NCBI GenBank assembly: GCA_038255145.1
Contig: JBBSLP010000035.1
Location: 1-59,271, forward strand
DNA length: 59,271 nt
Direction: 5' to 3'
From: WHTX01 sp038255145
GTDB taxonomy: Bacteria > Actinomycetota > Acidimicrobiia > Acidimicrobiales > CAIXPF01
Positions 24,186-31,264 of this stretch are shown in pieces. The position numbers and the translations under genes are program-made. A model generated the notes under the pieces. That model saw nothing but the letters and a program-made list of their open reading frames with translations. It did not search any database and was not told the origin of the DNA. The first letter of the stretch is position 1; each line of letters opens with the position of its first letter.

Positions 24186-24949
24186 CGGGCCAGGACCTCG
24201 AAGGGTCGGCGGAACCGGGCCAACACGTGCTCGGGCAGGATGGGGTCGACACCGACGGGTGACCACTGGGAGCGGTACACGTCGACGGCGGCGGCCTTGG
24301 CGGCCACGGCGTCGGCATCGAGCTCGACGACGACGGCGGCGTCGAGGAAGTCGGCCCGGTCCGGTTCCTGCCAGTGCCAGGCCCAGATGGGCAGGAAGGC
24401 CACGTCCACCCCGCGGGCCGCGGCGGCACGCCGGGCGGCGTGGCCGGCGGCTTCGTGGTCGGGGTGGCCGTCGCCGGGCCACGGGGCCAGGACCAGGGTG
24501 GCCCCGGCGAACCACGGGACCAGACGATCGTCGAGGTCCCCGACACCGCTCAGGCCGCCGTCGGGCAGGCCCAGCCGTTCGATGGTGGCCGAGCCACCGG
24601 GCGCCAGCGCGGCGACGGCCCGGCGCTGCTCCTCGACCCGCACCTCGGCCAGGCCGGGGACGTCGGGGTAGGCGGCCTCGCCGTCGGTCAGGGCGATGAC
24701 CGTGATCGTCCACCCCGCCCGTTCCAACAACGAGATCAGTCCACCCGCGGGCAGGGTCTCGTCGTCGGGGTGGGGGGAGACCAACACCAGGTGGCCGGCG
24801 CCGGGCGGCTCCCACCGGGGCAGATGTCGTCGCCGGACATCGTCGGCCCACGCCGCCTCGGAGGGACCCGGGCGCGCCAGATCTATCGCGGGAGCACCGT
24901 CCGGCCCCGCGCCGCCGGCCACAACACCGTCTCGCAGCACGGGCGGCAC
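24182..24949 (-). CDS. PIG-L family deacetylase
   Basis: This 255-residue LmbE/PIG-L fold protein has the zinc and catalytic motif VSPHPDDETLPAGGL around residues 58-72 and the second metal site PGDGHPDHEAAGHAARR. Members remove an acetyl group from N-acetylglucosamine-type substrates. It has an N-terminal extension (about 50 residues) with DDVRRRHLPRWEPP. GTG 24949 is the first start, and the G-rich stretch GGCGGGGGCGGG upstream may act as ribosome site. It heads a four-gene operon in which every junction is an ATGA overlap. Confidence 0.87.
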   Translation of the reverse strand: MPPVLRDGVVAGGAGPDGAPAIDLARPGPSEAAWADDVRRRHLPRWEPPGAGHLVLVSPHPDDETLPAGGLISLLERAGWTITVIALTDGEAAYPDVPGLAEVRVEEQRRAVAALAPGGSATIERLGLPDGGLSGVGDLDDRLVPWFAGATLVLAPWPGDGHPDHEAAGHAARRAAAARGVDVAFLPIWAWHWQEPDRADFLDAAVVVELDADAVAAKAAAVDVYRSQWSPVGVDPILPEHVLARFRRPFEVLAR

Positions 24950-25063
24950 CTACCCGCCCCCGCCCGACCTGAACCGGATCCATCCCCCCCGCCTGTGCCC
25001 AGTCGAGCGCCGTCGCCGCGCGGGCCGCCGGCGGAGCCCGGCCGTCCCCCACCGGTACGGACC

Positions 25064-25069
25064 TACGAT
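25064..25069 (+). promoter_or_regulatory. -10 element TACGAT of a leaderless promoter (CMD gene)
   Basis: TACGAT lies 6 nt before the ATG at 25076, with no Shine-Dalgarno. The geometry fits leaderless transcription. Confidence 0.5.
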
Positions 25070-25075
25070 CGGGCC

Positions 25076-25459
25076 ATGGCCGCACCGGGGAGCCACCGCG
25101 CCCACTTCCACCGCAACAGCGAGGCCGTGCGCCGCCTCGCCGCGCACCAGCCCGAGGTGCACGAGGCCTACTGGCGCACCCACGAGGCGGCCATGGCCCC
25201 CGGTGCCCTCGACCGGGCCACCAAGGAGCTGATCGGCCTGGCCCTGGTGGTGGCCATGCACTGCGAGGTGTGCACGACGATGCACGTGCGGGACTGCGTT
25301 CGGGCGGGCGCCAGCCGGGAACAGGTCTACGAGGCGCTGAACGTGGCCATCATGGAGGGCGACGGGCCCACCATGGTGCACGCCGGGTGGGCCGTGGAGG
25401 CGCTCGACGAGTACCTGGCCGGGCGCAGGGGTAGCCCCGACGCCGGGTCGGGCAGCTGA
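25076..25459 (+). CDS. Carboxymuconolactone decarboxylase/AhpD-like family protein
   Basis: This 127-residue all-helical protein of the CMD family has the redox or catalytic motif HCEVCTTMHV (CxxC with nearby His) around residues 63-72. A downstream segment reads ASREQVYEALNVAIMEGDGP. Members with CxxC are AhpD-like thiol peroxidases or reductases; a lactone decarboxylase role is less likely given the CxxC. The start follows a TACGAT element by 6 nt. The PRC-barrel gene follows 12 bp downstream. Confidence 0.85.
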   Translation: MAAPGSHRAHFHRNSEAVRRLAAHQPEVHEAYWRTHEAAMAPGALDRATKELIGLALVVAMHCEVCTTMHVRDCVRAGASREQVYEALNVAIMEGDGPTMVHAGWAVEALDEYLAGRRGSPDAGSGS

Positions 25460-25471
25460 ACGGAGGCCGTG

Positions 25472-25792
25472 GTGGCTGGTGCAGAGGGCGGGCTGATCGG
25501 GTGCCACGTGGTCGACAGCGCCGGTGAGCGCATCGGGCGCATCGCCGAGGCCATCTACGCCACCCCGGAGGCGGCCACGCCGCTGTACGTGCACATCGAG
25601 CTCGGGCTGCTGCACAGTCGCCACGTGCTCGTACCCACGGCGGCGGCCCGCACCGACGACGACGGTGACCTGGTCGTGCCCTACAGCCGGGATGCGGTGC
25701 GCAACTCCCCCCGGGTGTCGACGCCGTTGGAGCTGACCGCCGCGCTCGAAGCCGAGGTCGCCGCCTACTACACGAGCACCGCCGTCAGCTGA
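25472..25792 (+). CDS. PRC-barrel domain-containing protein
   Basis: This 106-residue protein is a single PRC-barrel-like domain. It opens LIGCHVVDSAGERIGRIAEA, continues with PLYVHIELGLLHSRHVLVPT, and ends with a strand plus helix (DGDLVVPYSRDAVRNSP, ELTAALEAEVAAYYTS). Such domains mediate protein contacts, for example in RimM or photosynthetic reaction centres; stand-alone copies have no fixed role. GTG 25472 was chosen because GGAGG lies 5 nt upstream. The last ten bases form the palindrome GTCAGCTGAC, which also supplies the stop of the convergent transporter gene. Confidence 0.82.
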   Translation: MAGAEGGLIGCHVVDSAGERIGRIAEAIYATPEAATPLYVHIELGLLHSRHVLVPTAAARTDDDGDLVVPYSRDAVRNSPRVSTPLELTAALEAEVAAYYTSTAVS

Positions 25793-26855
25793 CCTCGGCC
25801 GGGGCGTCGGAGCCTGCGCCCTCGGGTGGGGCGTCGTCGGAGCCGGCAGCCTCGATGGCCGCGAGGAGGAAGACCACCAGGGCCAGACCGACGAGTGCGC
25901 CCGTGATCCCACGCACGGCGCCGCCCACGAGCAGGCCCACCACGGACGACGCCGTGCCCACCTGCAGGAAGCGCTCGGCCAGCCGCGGGCGCACGACCAC
26001 GTCGTCGACGATCTGGAGGACCACCACCAGCCCGGCCACCACCAGGGCCGTGGTCAGGTCGGACAAGCCGAAGGCCACGAGCAGGAGGGGTCCGGCACCG
26101 ATGAGGATCCCCAGGGGAACGACGCTGCCCACGGCCACGGCGATGGCCAGGGGGGCGGGGGCGGGGACCCCGGCGATGCGGGCGGACAGGTAGACGACCG
26201 GCCCCGTGGTCAGGGCCCGGGCCACGCACACCAGCAGGTACGCCCGCCCGGCGCGCACGCTGCCCACCAGGGCGAGCCGGACCCGGCGGCGCCGCTCGTC
26301 GTCGCCGATCTGGCGCAGGCCGGCGCTGGCGTAGCGCGGCCCCCACGACAACAGGAAGATGAACAGCACCGTGCCCACCAGCACCCGACCGCCACGACGC
26401 GCCGCGTCCTCGGCCTGACCGGTGGCCACCTTGCGCAGGTTGCGCACGGCGTCGTCGACCCGTTCCTCGAGGCGCACCTCGCGGGCCAGGTCCCCGAAGC
26501 GGGACGACTCGCTGAGCTGCTTCGCCGCCCGGGGCGCCACCTGGTCCAGGCGGTCGAGCTCGTCGACGACGTCGCCCACCACCCCCCAACCGACGAGACC
26601 GGCCAGGGTGGCGCTGAGCGCGAGCACGGCCACGATGGCCAGGGGCCGGGCCATGTAGCGCGACAGCCAGGCCACGGGCCCCAGGGCCAGGGTGGCCAGC
26701 ACGGCGACGACGAGGAAGAGGCTGAAGGTGCCGGCGGCCTTGTCGACGATGTTGCGCACCAGCACGGCCAGGGCCAGGGCCGCCAGCAGCAGCACGACCG
26801 ACGTGGGCGCTACCGAGATCCGCAGACGCCCCCGGTCGGCACCGTCAGTGGCCAC
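25785..26855 (-). CDS. AI-2E (PerM) family membrane protein
   Basis: This 356-residue protein has an N-terminal pair of helices, a soluble central segment (about 95-165, DELDRLDQVAPRAAKQLSES) and five or six C-terminal helices. The family-type loop LTTALVVAGLVVVLQIVDDV and the tail GTASSVVGLLVGGAVRGITG are present. PerM/AI-2E exporters move small hydrophobic signals or act as Na+/H+ antiporters; the substrate is unknown. The GTG at 26855 lies 6 nt after a TACTGT element and is probably leaderless. It is divergent from a second, damaged PerM gene. Confidence 0.85.
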   Translation of the reverse strand: MATDGADRGRLRISVAPTSVVLLLAALALAVLVRNIVDKAAGTFSLFLVVAVLATLALGPVAWLSRYMARPLAIVAVLALSATLAGLVGWGVVGDVVDELDRLDQVAPRAAKQLSESSRFGDLAREVRLEERVDDAVRNLRKVATGQAEDAARRGGRVLVGTVLFIFLLSWGPRYASAGLRQIGDDERRRRVRLALVGSVRAGRAYLLVCVARALTTGPVVYLSARIAGVPAPAPLAIAVAVGSVVPLGILIGAGPLLLVAFGLSDLTTALVVAGLVVVLQIVDDVVVRPRLAERFLQVGTASSVVGLLVGGAVRGITGALVGLALVVFLLAAIEAAGSDDAPPEGAGSDAPAEVS

Positions 26856-26860
26856 GGCCG

Positions 26861-26867
26861 TACAGTA
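26861..26867. promoter_or_regulatory. Shared palindromic -10 element TACAGTA for two divergent leaderless genes
   Basis: On the plus strand TACAGT (26861-26866) lies 7 nt before GTG 26874. On the minus strand TACTGT (26867-26862) lies 6 nt before GTG 26855. Both give leaderless geometry. The two promoters overlap completely, so RNA polymerase can occupy only one at a time. Confidence 0.6.
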
Positions 26868-26873
26868 GGCCCC

Positions 26874-27766
26874 GTGACCAGCACCGGGCCTGACGGTCCC
26901 CCCGGTCAGCCCCCGAGGTCCTCGCCCCGACCCGGCCGGTCCCTGGTCGTCGACCTCGATCCCCGCAGCCTGGCCGCCCTGGGCCTGGGGGTGATCGCCT
27001 TCTGGGAGCTGGTCAACCTGGCCCGCACGGCCAGCGGACCAGGGCCGAGGCCTGGCTCGATCGCCTACCCGCCCGCATCGACACGGGCACGGTGACGTCG
27101 GTGACCCGGGCCGCGGTGAACGGCGTGGCCACCCTGGGCACCGTCGCGCTGATGGCCATCGCCGTGCTGCTCGACGGCGAGGGCGTGGTGCGCCGGTTCC
27201 GGCGCCTGCTGCCCCAGGCCCACCGGCCCCGGGCCGACCACCTGGCCCGCACGGCCTACGACGTCATCACCCGCTACTTCGCCGGCTCCCTGCTGGTGGC
27301 CATCCTGGCCGGGCTGTACACCCTGGCCGTGGGCCTGGCCCTGGGCGTGCCCCTGGCGCCGCTGGCCGCGCTGTGGGTGACGTTGACCGACCTCATCCCC
27401 CAGGTCGGGGGCTTCCTGGGTGGGGCGCTGTTCACCGTGCTGGCCATGAGCCAGGGACTGGTCATCGGCCTGTCCGCCATGGTGCTGTTCATCCTGTGGC
27501 TGACGTTCGAGAACCACCTCATCCAGCCGTCGGTGGTGGGCCACGCCGTCGACCTGTCCCCCCCGGTCACCATCCTCGCCGTGCTCGTGGGCGGGGCCGC
27601 CGCCGGCGTGCCCGGCGCGTTGATCGCCACCCCCCTGGTGGGCACGCTCAAGGGCCTCTACCTCGAGTTCAGCGGCCAGGCCAAGCCTCACGACGCCGGC
27701 CCCGCCCGCCTCGGACTTCGTCAACGCCTGCGAGCCCGATGGCGACGCCTGGTGCACCGCCGCTGA
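26874..27766 (+). pseudogene. Second AI-2E (PerM) family protein with internal deletion and frameshift
   Basis: The promoter and GTG start are intact and the first 54 residues include SLVVDLDPRSLAALGLGVIA and FWELVNLART, the normal first helix of a PerM protein. Near 27030-27045 the frame changes and continues as TRAEAWLDRLPARIDTGTV, followed by the complete C-terminal half. That half has FRRLLPQAHRPRADHLARTA, DLIPQVGGFLGGALFTVLAM, FENHLIQPSVVGHAVDLSPP and the final LVGGAAAGVPGALIATPLVG. The second helix and most of the central soluble segment, roughly 110-130 residues, are missing. The C-terminal half is more typical of the family than the intact neighbour. Assembly collapse is an alternative to real deletion. 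Confidence 0.7.
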
Positions 27767-27825
27767 GCGCGGTGTGGCCGGTAGCTCCCCCGGGCCGGCG
27801 TTCGACTGAACGCATCCATCTACGC

Positions 27826-27841
27826 CGCGGGTACGCCCGCG
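27826..27841. terminator. Small GC hairpin between convergent genes
   Basis: CGCGGG and CCCGCG flank a TACG tetraloop between the stop of the PerM gene (27766) and that of rsfS (27876). The stem is short and no T-run follows, so this is a weak candidate. Confidence 0.3.
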
Positions 27842-27875
27842 CGTCCGGTTCCCCGGTGGTGCGTGACCGCCCGGC

Positions 27876-28328
27876 TCAGAGGGCGCTGTCGGCAGGAATG
27901 GCGGGGCGGGGGGTCGGTTCCCAGGTGAGGCGGGGCATGTCCCGCCACAGGCGCTCGAGCTCGTAGAACTGGCGGGTCTCGTCGAGGAAGACGTGGACCA
28001 CGAAGGCGCCGTAGTCGAGCAACACCCAAGAGGCGTCGTCGAGGCCCTCGACCCGGAGGGGGCGGCCGGCGCCGGCGTCGCGCAGCTTCTGCTGGACCTC
28101 GTCGACCACCGCTCTGACCTGGCGGTTGTTGGAGGCACTGGTGATCACGAAGAACTCGGTGATGGCCAGCACGTTGCCCACGTCGATGACGACGGTGTCC
28201 TGGCCGAGCTTGTCCTCGGCCGCCCGTGCCGCCACCCGGACCAGGTCCTCCACCGAGGGCACCGCGCCAGTCACCGGCGCACCACCCGCCGCACCGACAG
28301 CCTCCGAACCGACCATGGCGTCGCTCAT
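27876..28328 (-). CDS. rsfS: Ribosome silencing factor RsfS
   Basis: This 150-residue protein has the RsfS/Iojap domain: AARAAEDKLGQDTVVIDVGN, VLAITEFFVITSASNNRQVR, LDDASWVLLDYGAFVVHVFL and REFYELERLW-like RQFYELERLWRDMP. It binds ribosomal protein L14 and blocks subunit joining in starvation. An extra Gly/Ala/Val-rich N-terminal stretch of about 25 residues precedes the domain. Its ATG overlaps the stop of the LytR_C gene by ATGA. The order nadD, LytR_C, rsfS is standard for actinobacteria. Confidence 0.95.
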   Translation of the reverse strand: MSDAMVGSEAVGAAGGAPVTGAVPSVEDLVRVAARAAEDKLGQDTVVIDVGNVLAITEFFVITSASNNRQVRAVVDEVQQKLRDAGAGRPLRVEGLDDASWVLLDYGAFVVHVFLDETRQFYELERLWRDMPRLTWEPTPRPAIPADSAL

Positions 28329-29635
28329 CCGCCCGTCCCGGTACCGGTCAGGTCCTGTCCCATCACGATCGTCACATCCACTGGTTCCTGCTCCTTGACC
28401 TCGAGTACCACCTGATCCGTGCCCAGCACCGCTGCCAGCGCCACCGCATCGGCCTCGTGCGCCGGGTCGTGGTAGCGCACCACGGTCCGGGCGTAGTCGA
28501 AGCGGTCGGCGTTGCCGAAGAACGTGATCTCGCCGCCGGCGGGCACCAGCGTGGCCGCCGTGCCCAACGCTGCACCCTGGTCACCCGACCCGTTCAGCAG
28601 GCGGATGCGGATGCGGTCCCCCGGCACCCCTTCGGCAGGGAAGGGCACGATGTCGGCCAGGGTCCGGGCCAACTCGGCCTCGTCGGCCACGAAGTCCTCG
28701 GCGCCGGCGGTGGTGGCCGATGCCTCCACGGCGCCGGGGACGGTGCGCACGTCGATGGCCGGTCCGGCCAGCTTGCGCAGCATGAGGCCGATGCCGGCGT
28801 TGGCTTCCCCCGGCAGGGCGTCACCGGACCCGGGCTGGGCGGCCATGGCCGCCATCCACGCCTGCCAGAACAGCTGCTTGCGGTACAACCCGGCCTGGAG
28901 GTCCTCGCCCTCGACACCGAGTCTCAGGTAGGGGCCCACGCCCTCGGGTTCGAGCTCGAGGGGCCCGGCGGAGAACGCCACGGCGGTGACGCCATCGGCC
29001 GCCGTCCCCTCGAGGTCGTCGGTGTTGTCGAGGGAGATCACGCCGACCCCCTGCACCAGGGCGGCCCAACGGGCGTCATCGAGGGACACGACCGAGGCGA
29101 TGCCGATGCGGAAGGAACGACGCACGGCGGCGACCACGCCGTCGGCCCCACCGGTGGCGAACACGTCGCTCAACGTCGTGGGGGCGGTGCCCGTGGGGTT
29201 GACCACCAGTCGGGGCGGCACCAGAAGCACCCCACCACCGCCGGCGTCGCCCGAGGCCAACAGCGTCACACCGGCCAGCGTGGCGTCGGGGGCCACCTGC
29301 ACGACGAGCAGGGCCGCCGTCGGCGTCACCAGGGCCTCGTAGCCGGGGGCGGCGGGGTCGGTCACCGAGGAGGAGGCCACCGTGGTCCCCCCGTCGGACT
29401 CGAGCGCCCGGTTCAACCCGTAGACGGCCAGCAGGGGCACGAGGGCGAACAGGGTGATCAGGGAGGCGGCGAACACCGAGCGGCGCACGGACCGGCCCGG
29501 ACCGGCGGGTTGGACGCGGGGCGGGACGGTCACCGATCGTGGCGGAGCACCCTGGCGAGGGGGGCGCCGCGGCGTGGCGGTGGTCATCCGGCGGGGCGAT
29601 CCCCGCGGCGAGGGGCGCGCGTCATCGCCCGTCAC
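28325..29635 (-). CDS. Membrane-anchored protein with LytR C-terminal (LytR_C) domain
   Basis: This 436-residue protein has a basic Pro/Arg-rich cytoplasmic tail (1-50) and one membrane helix (SVFAASLITLFALVPLLAVYG). A large extracytoplasmic domain resembles a degenerate LytR-CpsA-Psr catalytic domain (VSLDDARWAALVQGVGVISL). A LytR_C domain at about 340-430 (RIRIRLLNGSGDQGAALGTA) completes it. The Arg/Asp pattern of active LCP transferases is not obvious, so wall-polymer ligation is uncertain. GTG 29635 overlaps nadD by 14 bp; ATG 29587 is an alternative. Position between nadD and rsfS is conserved. Confidence 0.8.
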   Translation of the reverse strand: MTGDDARPSPRGSPRRMTTATPRRPPRQGAPPRSVTVPPRVQPAGPGRSVRRSVFAASLITLFALVPLLAVYGLNRALESDGGTTVASSSVTDPAAPGYEALVTPTAALLVVQVAPDATLAGVTLLASGDAGGGGVLLVPPRLVVNPTGTAPTTLSDVFATGGADGVVAAVRRSFRIGIASVVSLDDARWAALVQGVGVISLDNTDDLEGTAADGVTAVAFSAGPLELEPEGVGPYLRLGVEGEDLQAGLYRKQLFWQAWMAAMAAQPGSGDALPGEANAGIGLMLRKLAGPAIDVRTVPGAVEASATTAGAEDFVADEAELARTLADIVPFPAEGVPGDRIRIRLLNGSGDQGAALGTAATLVPAGGEITFFGNADRFDYARTVVRYHDPAHEADAVALAAVLGTDQVVLEVKEQEPVDVTIVMGQDLTGTGTGG

Positions 29636-30215
29636 GATAGAGCAGGCGCTGACCCATCAACAGGGCGACCCCGTCGGGCACGAGGAAGTCCACGGGCTCG
29701 CCGACGGCGGCGCGGCGGCGAAGATCGGTGCTGGACACGTCGAGGGCGGGGATGGCCACCCGCTCGAGCCGTCCGGCCCAGGGGACGGGCCGCTGGGGTC
29801 CGGGTCGGTCGACCACCACCAGGGTGGCCAGCTCGGGCAGGACCTCGGGCCGCCGCCACGTGTCGAGGCCAGCGGCGGCGTCGGCGCCGAGGATGAGGAA
29901 CAGCTCCCGACCTGGGCTTTCGCTGCGCAGGTGCTCGAGGGTGGTGGCCGTGGACGACTCGCCTCCCAGGCGCAGCTCGACGTCGGAGGCCTCGAGCCCG
30001 GGATGGCCGTGGACGGCGGCGCGGACCATCTCGAGGCGCTCCGCCGCCGCCGTGATGGGGCGCGTTTCCACCTTCTGCCAGGAGATGTTGCTCACCACCA
30101 GCAGGACGCGATCCAGAGAAAGTGCGTGGGAAGCGTTAACCGCGGCCACCAGATGGCCGATATGTGGAGGGTCGAAGGTGCCACCGAGCACACCGAGGCG
30201 CTCCGAGCGGCCCAT
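29622..30215 (-). CDS. nadD: Nicotinate-nucleotide adenylyltransferase
   Basis: This 197-residue enzyme transfers AMP from ATP to nicotinate mononucleotide in NAD synthesis. The nucleotidyltransferase motif GGTFDPPHIGHLVAA begins at residue 10, and the C-terminal VSSTDLRRRAAVGEPVDFLV provides the ISSTxxR motif. WQKVETRPITAAAERLEMV is also typical. ATG 30215 has a strong ribosome site (GGAGGGG), so the longer open frame upstream to 30281 was not used. It starts the nadD, LytR_C, rsfS operon and is divergent from the sigma factor gene. Confidence 0.95.
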   Translation of the reverse strand: MGRSERLGVLGGTFDPPHIGHLVAAVNASHALSLDRVLLVVSNISWQKVETRPITAAAERLEMVRAAVHGHPGLEASDVELRLGGESSTATTLEHLRSESPGRELFLILGADAAAGLDTWRRPEVLPELATLVVVDRPGPQRPVPWAGRLERVAIPALDVSSTDLRRRAAVGEPVDFLVPDGVALLMGQRLLYRDGR

Positions 30216-30323
30216 CCCCTCCAGCGTACCGGCTGAAACGGAACACCGATCGACCGGTCTTTCCGCACGACGGACCGCCACGACCTGTAATCAAGATTCG
30301 GGACGAGCGTTGGACACGTCGAT

Positions 30324-31157
30324 ATGAGCGATTCTGTCGGGCAGTACCTCAACGAGATCGGCACGGTTCCGCTCCTCACCGCTGACGAGGAACGCGAGCT
30401 GTCCAAGGTGATCGAAGCCGGCCAGAAGGCGGCGCGGAAGCTCGCCTGCGGGGAACGTTCCCGTGAGCTGCGCCACGCGGTGCACTCGGCCGAGATCGCC
30501 AAGGACCGCTTCATCCGCGCCAACCTCCGGCTCGTGGTGAGCGTGGCGCGCCGCTACCCCCTCCCCCCGAGCATGGAGCTGCTCGACCTGATCCAGGAGG
30601 GCAACCTGGGTCTCGAGCACGCCGTCGACAAGTTCGACTGGCGCAAGGGCTTCAAGTTCTCGACCTACGCCACCTTCTGGATCCGCCAGGCCATCGGCCG
30701 GGCGCTCGACCAGAAGGCCAGCCTGGTCCGCCTGCCCGGGGACCGTTCCGCATCGCTGCGGGCCGCCCTGCGCCAGGTCTCCGGTGATGGCGACGAGCTG
30801 GACGAGGAGCACGCCAGGCTGCACCGCCTGACCACCCCCACGTCCCTCGACCGCACCATCGGCGACGACGACTCCAACGAGCTGGTCGACCTGCTCCCCG
30901 ACGCCAAGCCGGGGCCCGAGCAGGAGGTCATCGGGAAGGTCGAGGAAGGTCTGGTGACCTCGCTCCTCGACGTCCTCGACACCCGGGCCCGCTATGCCGT
31001 CGAGCAGCGCTTCGGCCTGGCCGACGGGCGCAAGCGCTCCTACCGCGAGGTGGGTGAAGAGCTGGGCGTGACCGCCGAGGCCGCCCGCCGCCTGGTGAAG
31101 CGGGCCGTGAACGCCGTTCGCGAGCAGGCCGCCCTCCTGGTGACCGACGCGGCCTGA
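30324..31157 (+). CDS. Sigma-70 family RNA polymerase sigma factor (group 2-like)
   Basis: This 277-residue sigma factor has region 1.2 (SVGQYLNEIGTVPLLTADEE), region 2 (RANLRLVVSVARRYPLPPSM, LLDLIQEGNLGLEHAVDKFD, FKFSTYATFWIRQAIGRALD), a reduced region 3 and region 4 (AVEQRFGLADGRKRSYREVG, then a helix-turn-helix GVTAEAARRLVKRAVNAVR). It lacks the long N-terminal region 1.1 of the primary sigma. Region 3 (RLPGDRSASLRAALRQVSGD) is divergent. It is therefore an alternative sigma. ATG 30324 is close to the conserved start. No anti-sigma gene adjoins it. Confidence 0.9.
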   Translation: MSDSVGQYLNEIGTVPLLTADEERELSKVIEAGQKAARKLACGERSRELRHAVHSAEIAKDRFIRANLRLVVSVARRYPLPPSMELLDLIQEGNLGLEHAVDKFDWRKGFKFSTYATFWIRQAIGRALDQKASLVRLPGDRSASLRAALRQVSGDGDELDEEHARLHRLTTPTSLDRTIGDDDSNELVDLLPDAKPGPEQEVIGKVEEGLVTSLLDVLDTRARYAVEQRFGLADGRKRSYREVGEELGVTAEAARRLVKRAVNAVREQAALLVTDAA

Positions 31158-31172
31158 TCCCCGACGCGGCCT
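31144..31172. repeat. 12-bp direct repeat over the sigma factor stop codon
   Basis: CCGACGCGGCCT occurs at 31144-31155 and again at 31161-31172, a period of 17 bp, spanning the TGA of the sigma gene and followed by TTTT. A CCCC/GGGG hairpin lies just downstream. The repeat may be chance or a small duplication. Confidence 0.5.
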
Positions 31173-31264
31173 TTTCTCCCGACGTGCAGCCCCAAACCCG
31201 TGGGGTCGGGATCGACGCCGGGGGCAACCGCTTTGCCAAACGGTCCGCCGACAGGAAGTCTGTT

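Noticed and set aside
28226..29896. Open frame of 556 codons on the plus strand opposite LytR_C and nadD
   Set aside because: Shadow of two well-supported minus-strand genes; no start signal and biased composition.
30216..30323. Promoter of the sigma factor gene (TGTAAT near 30286)
   Set aside because: The hexamer is a poor match and spacing to the ATG is not diagnostic; I could not choose a -35.
31184..31264. Earlier GTG start of DAHP synthase
   Set aside because: The added 27 residues are not family-like and a ribosome site fits GTG 31265.
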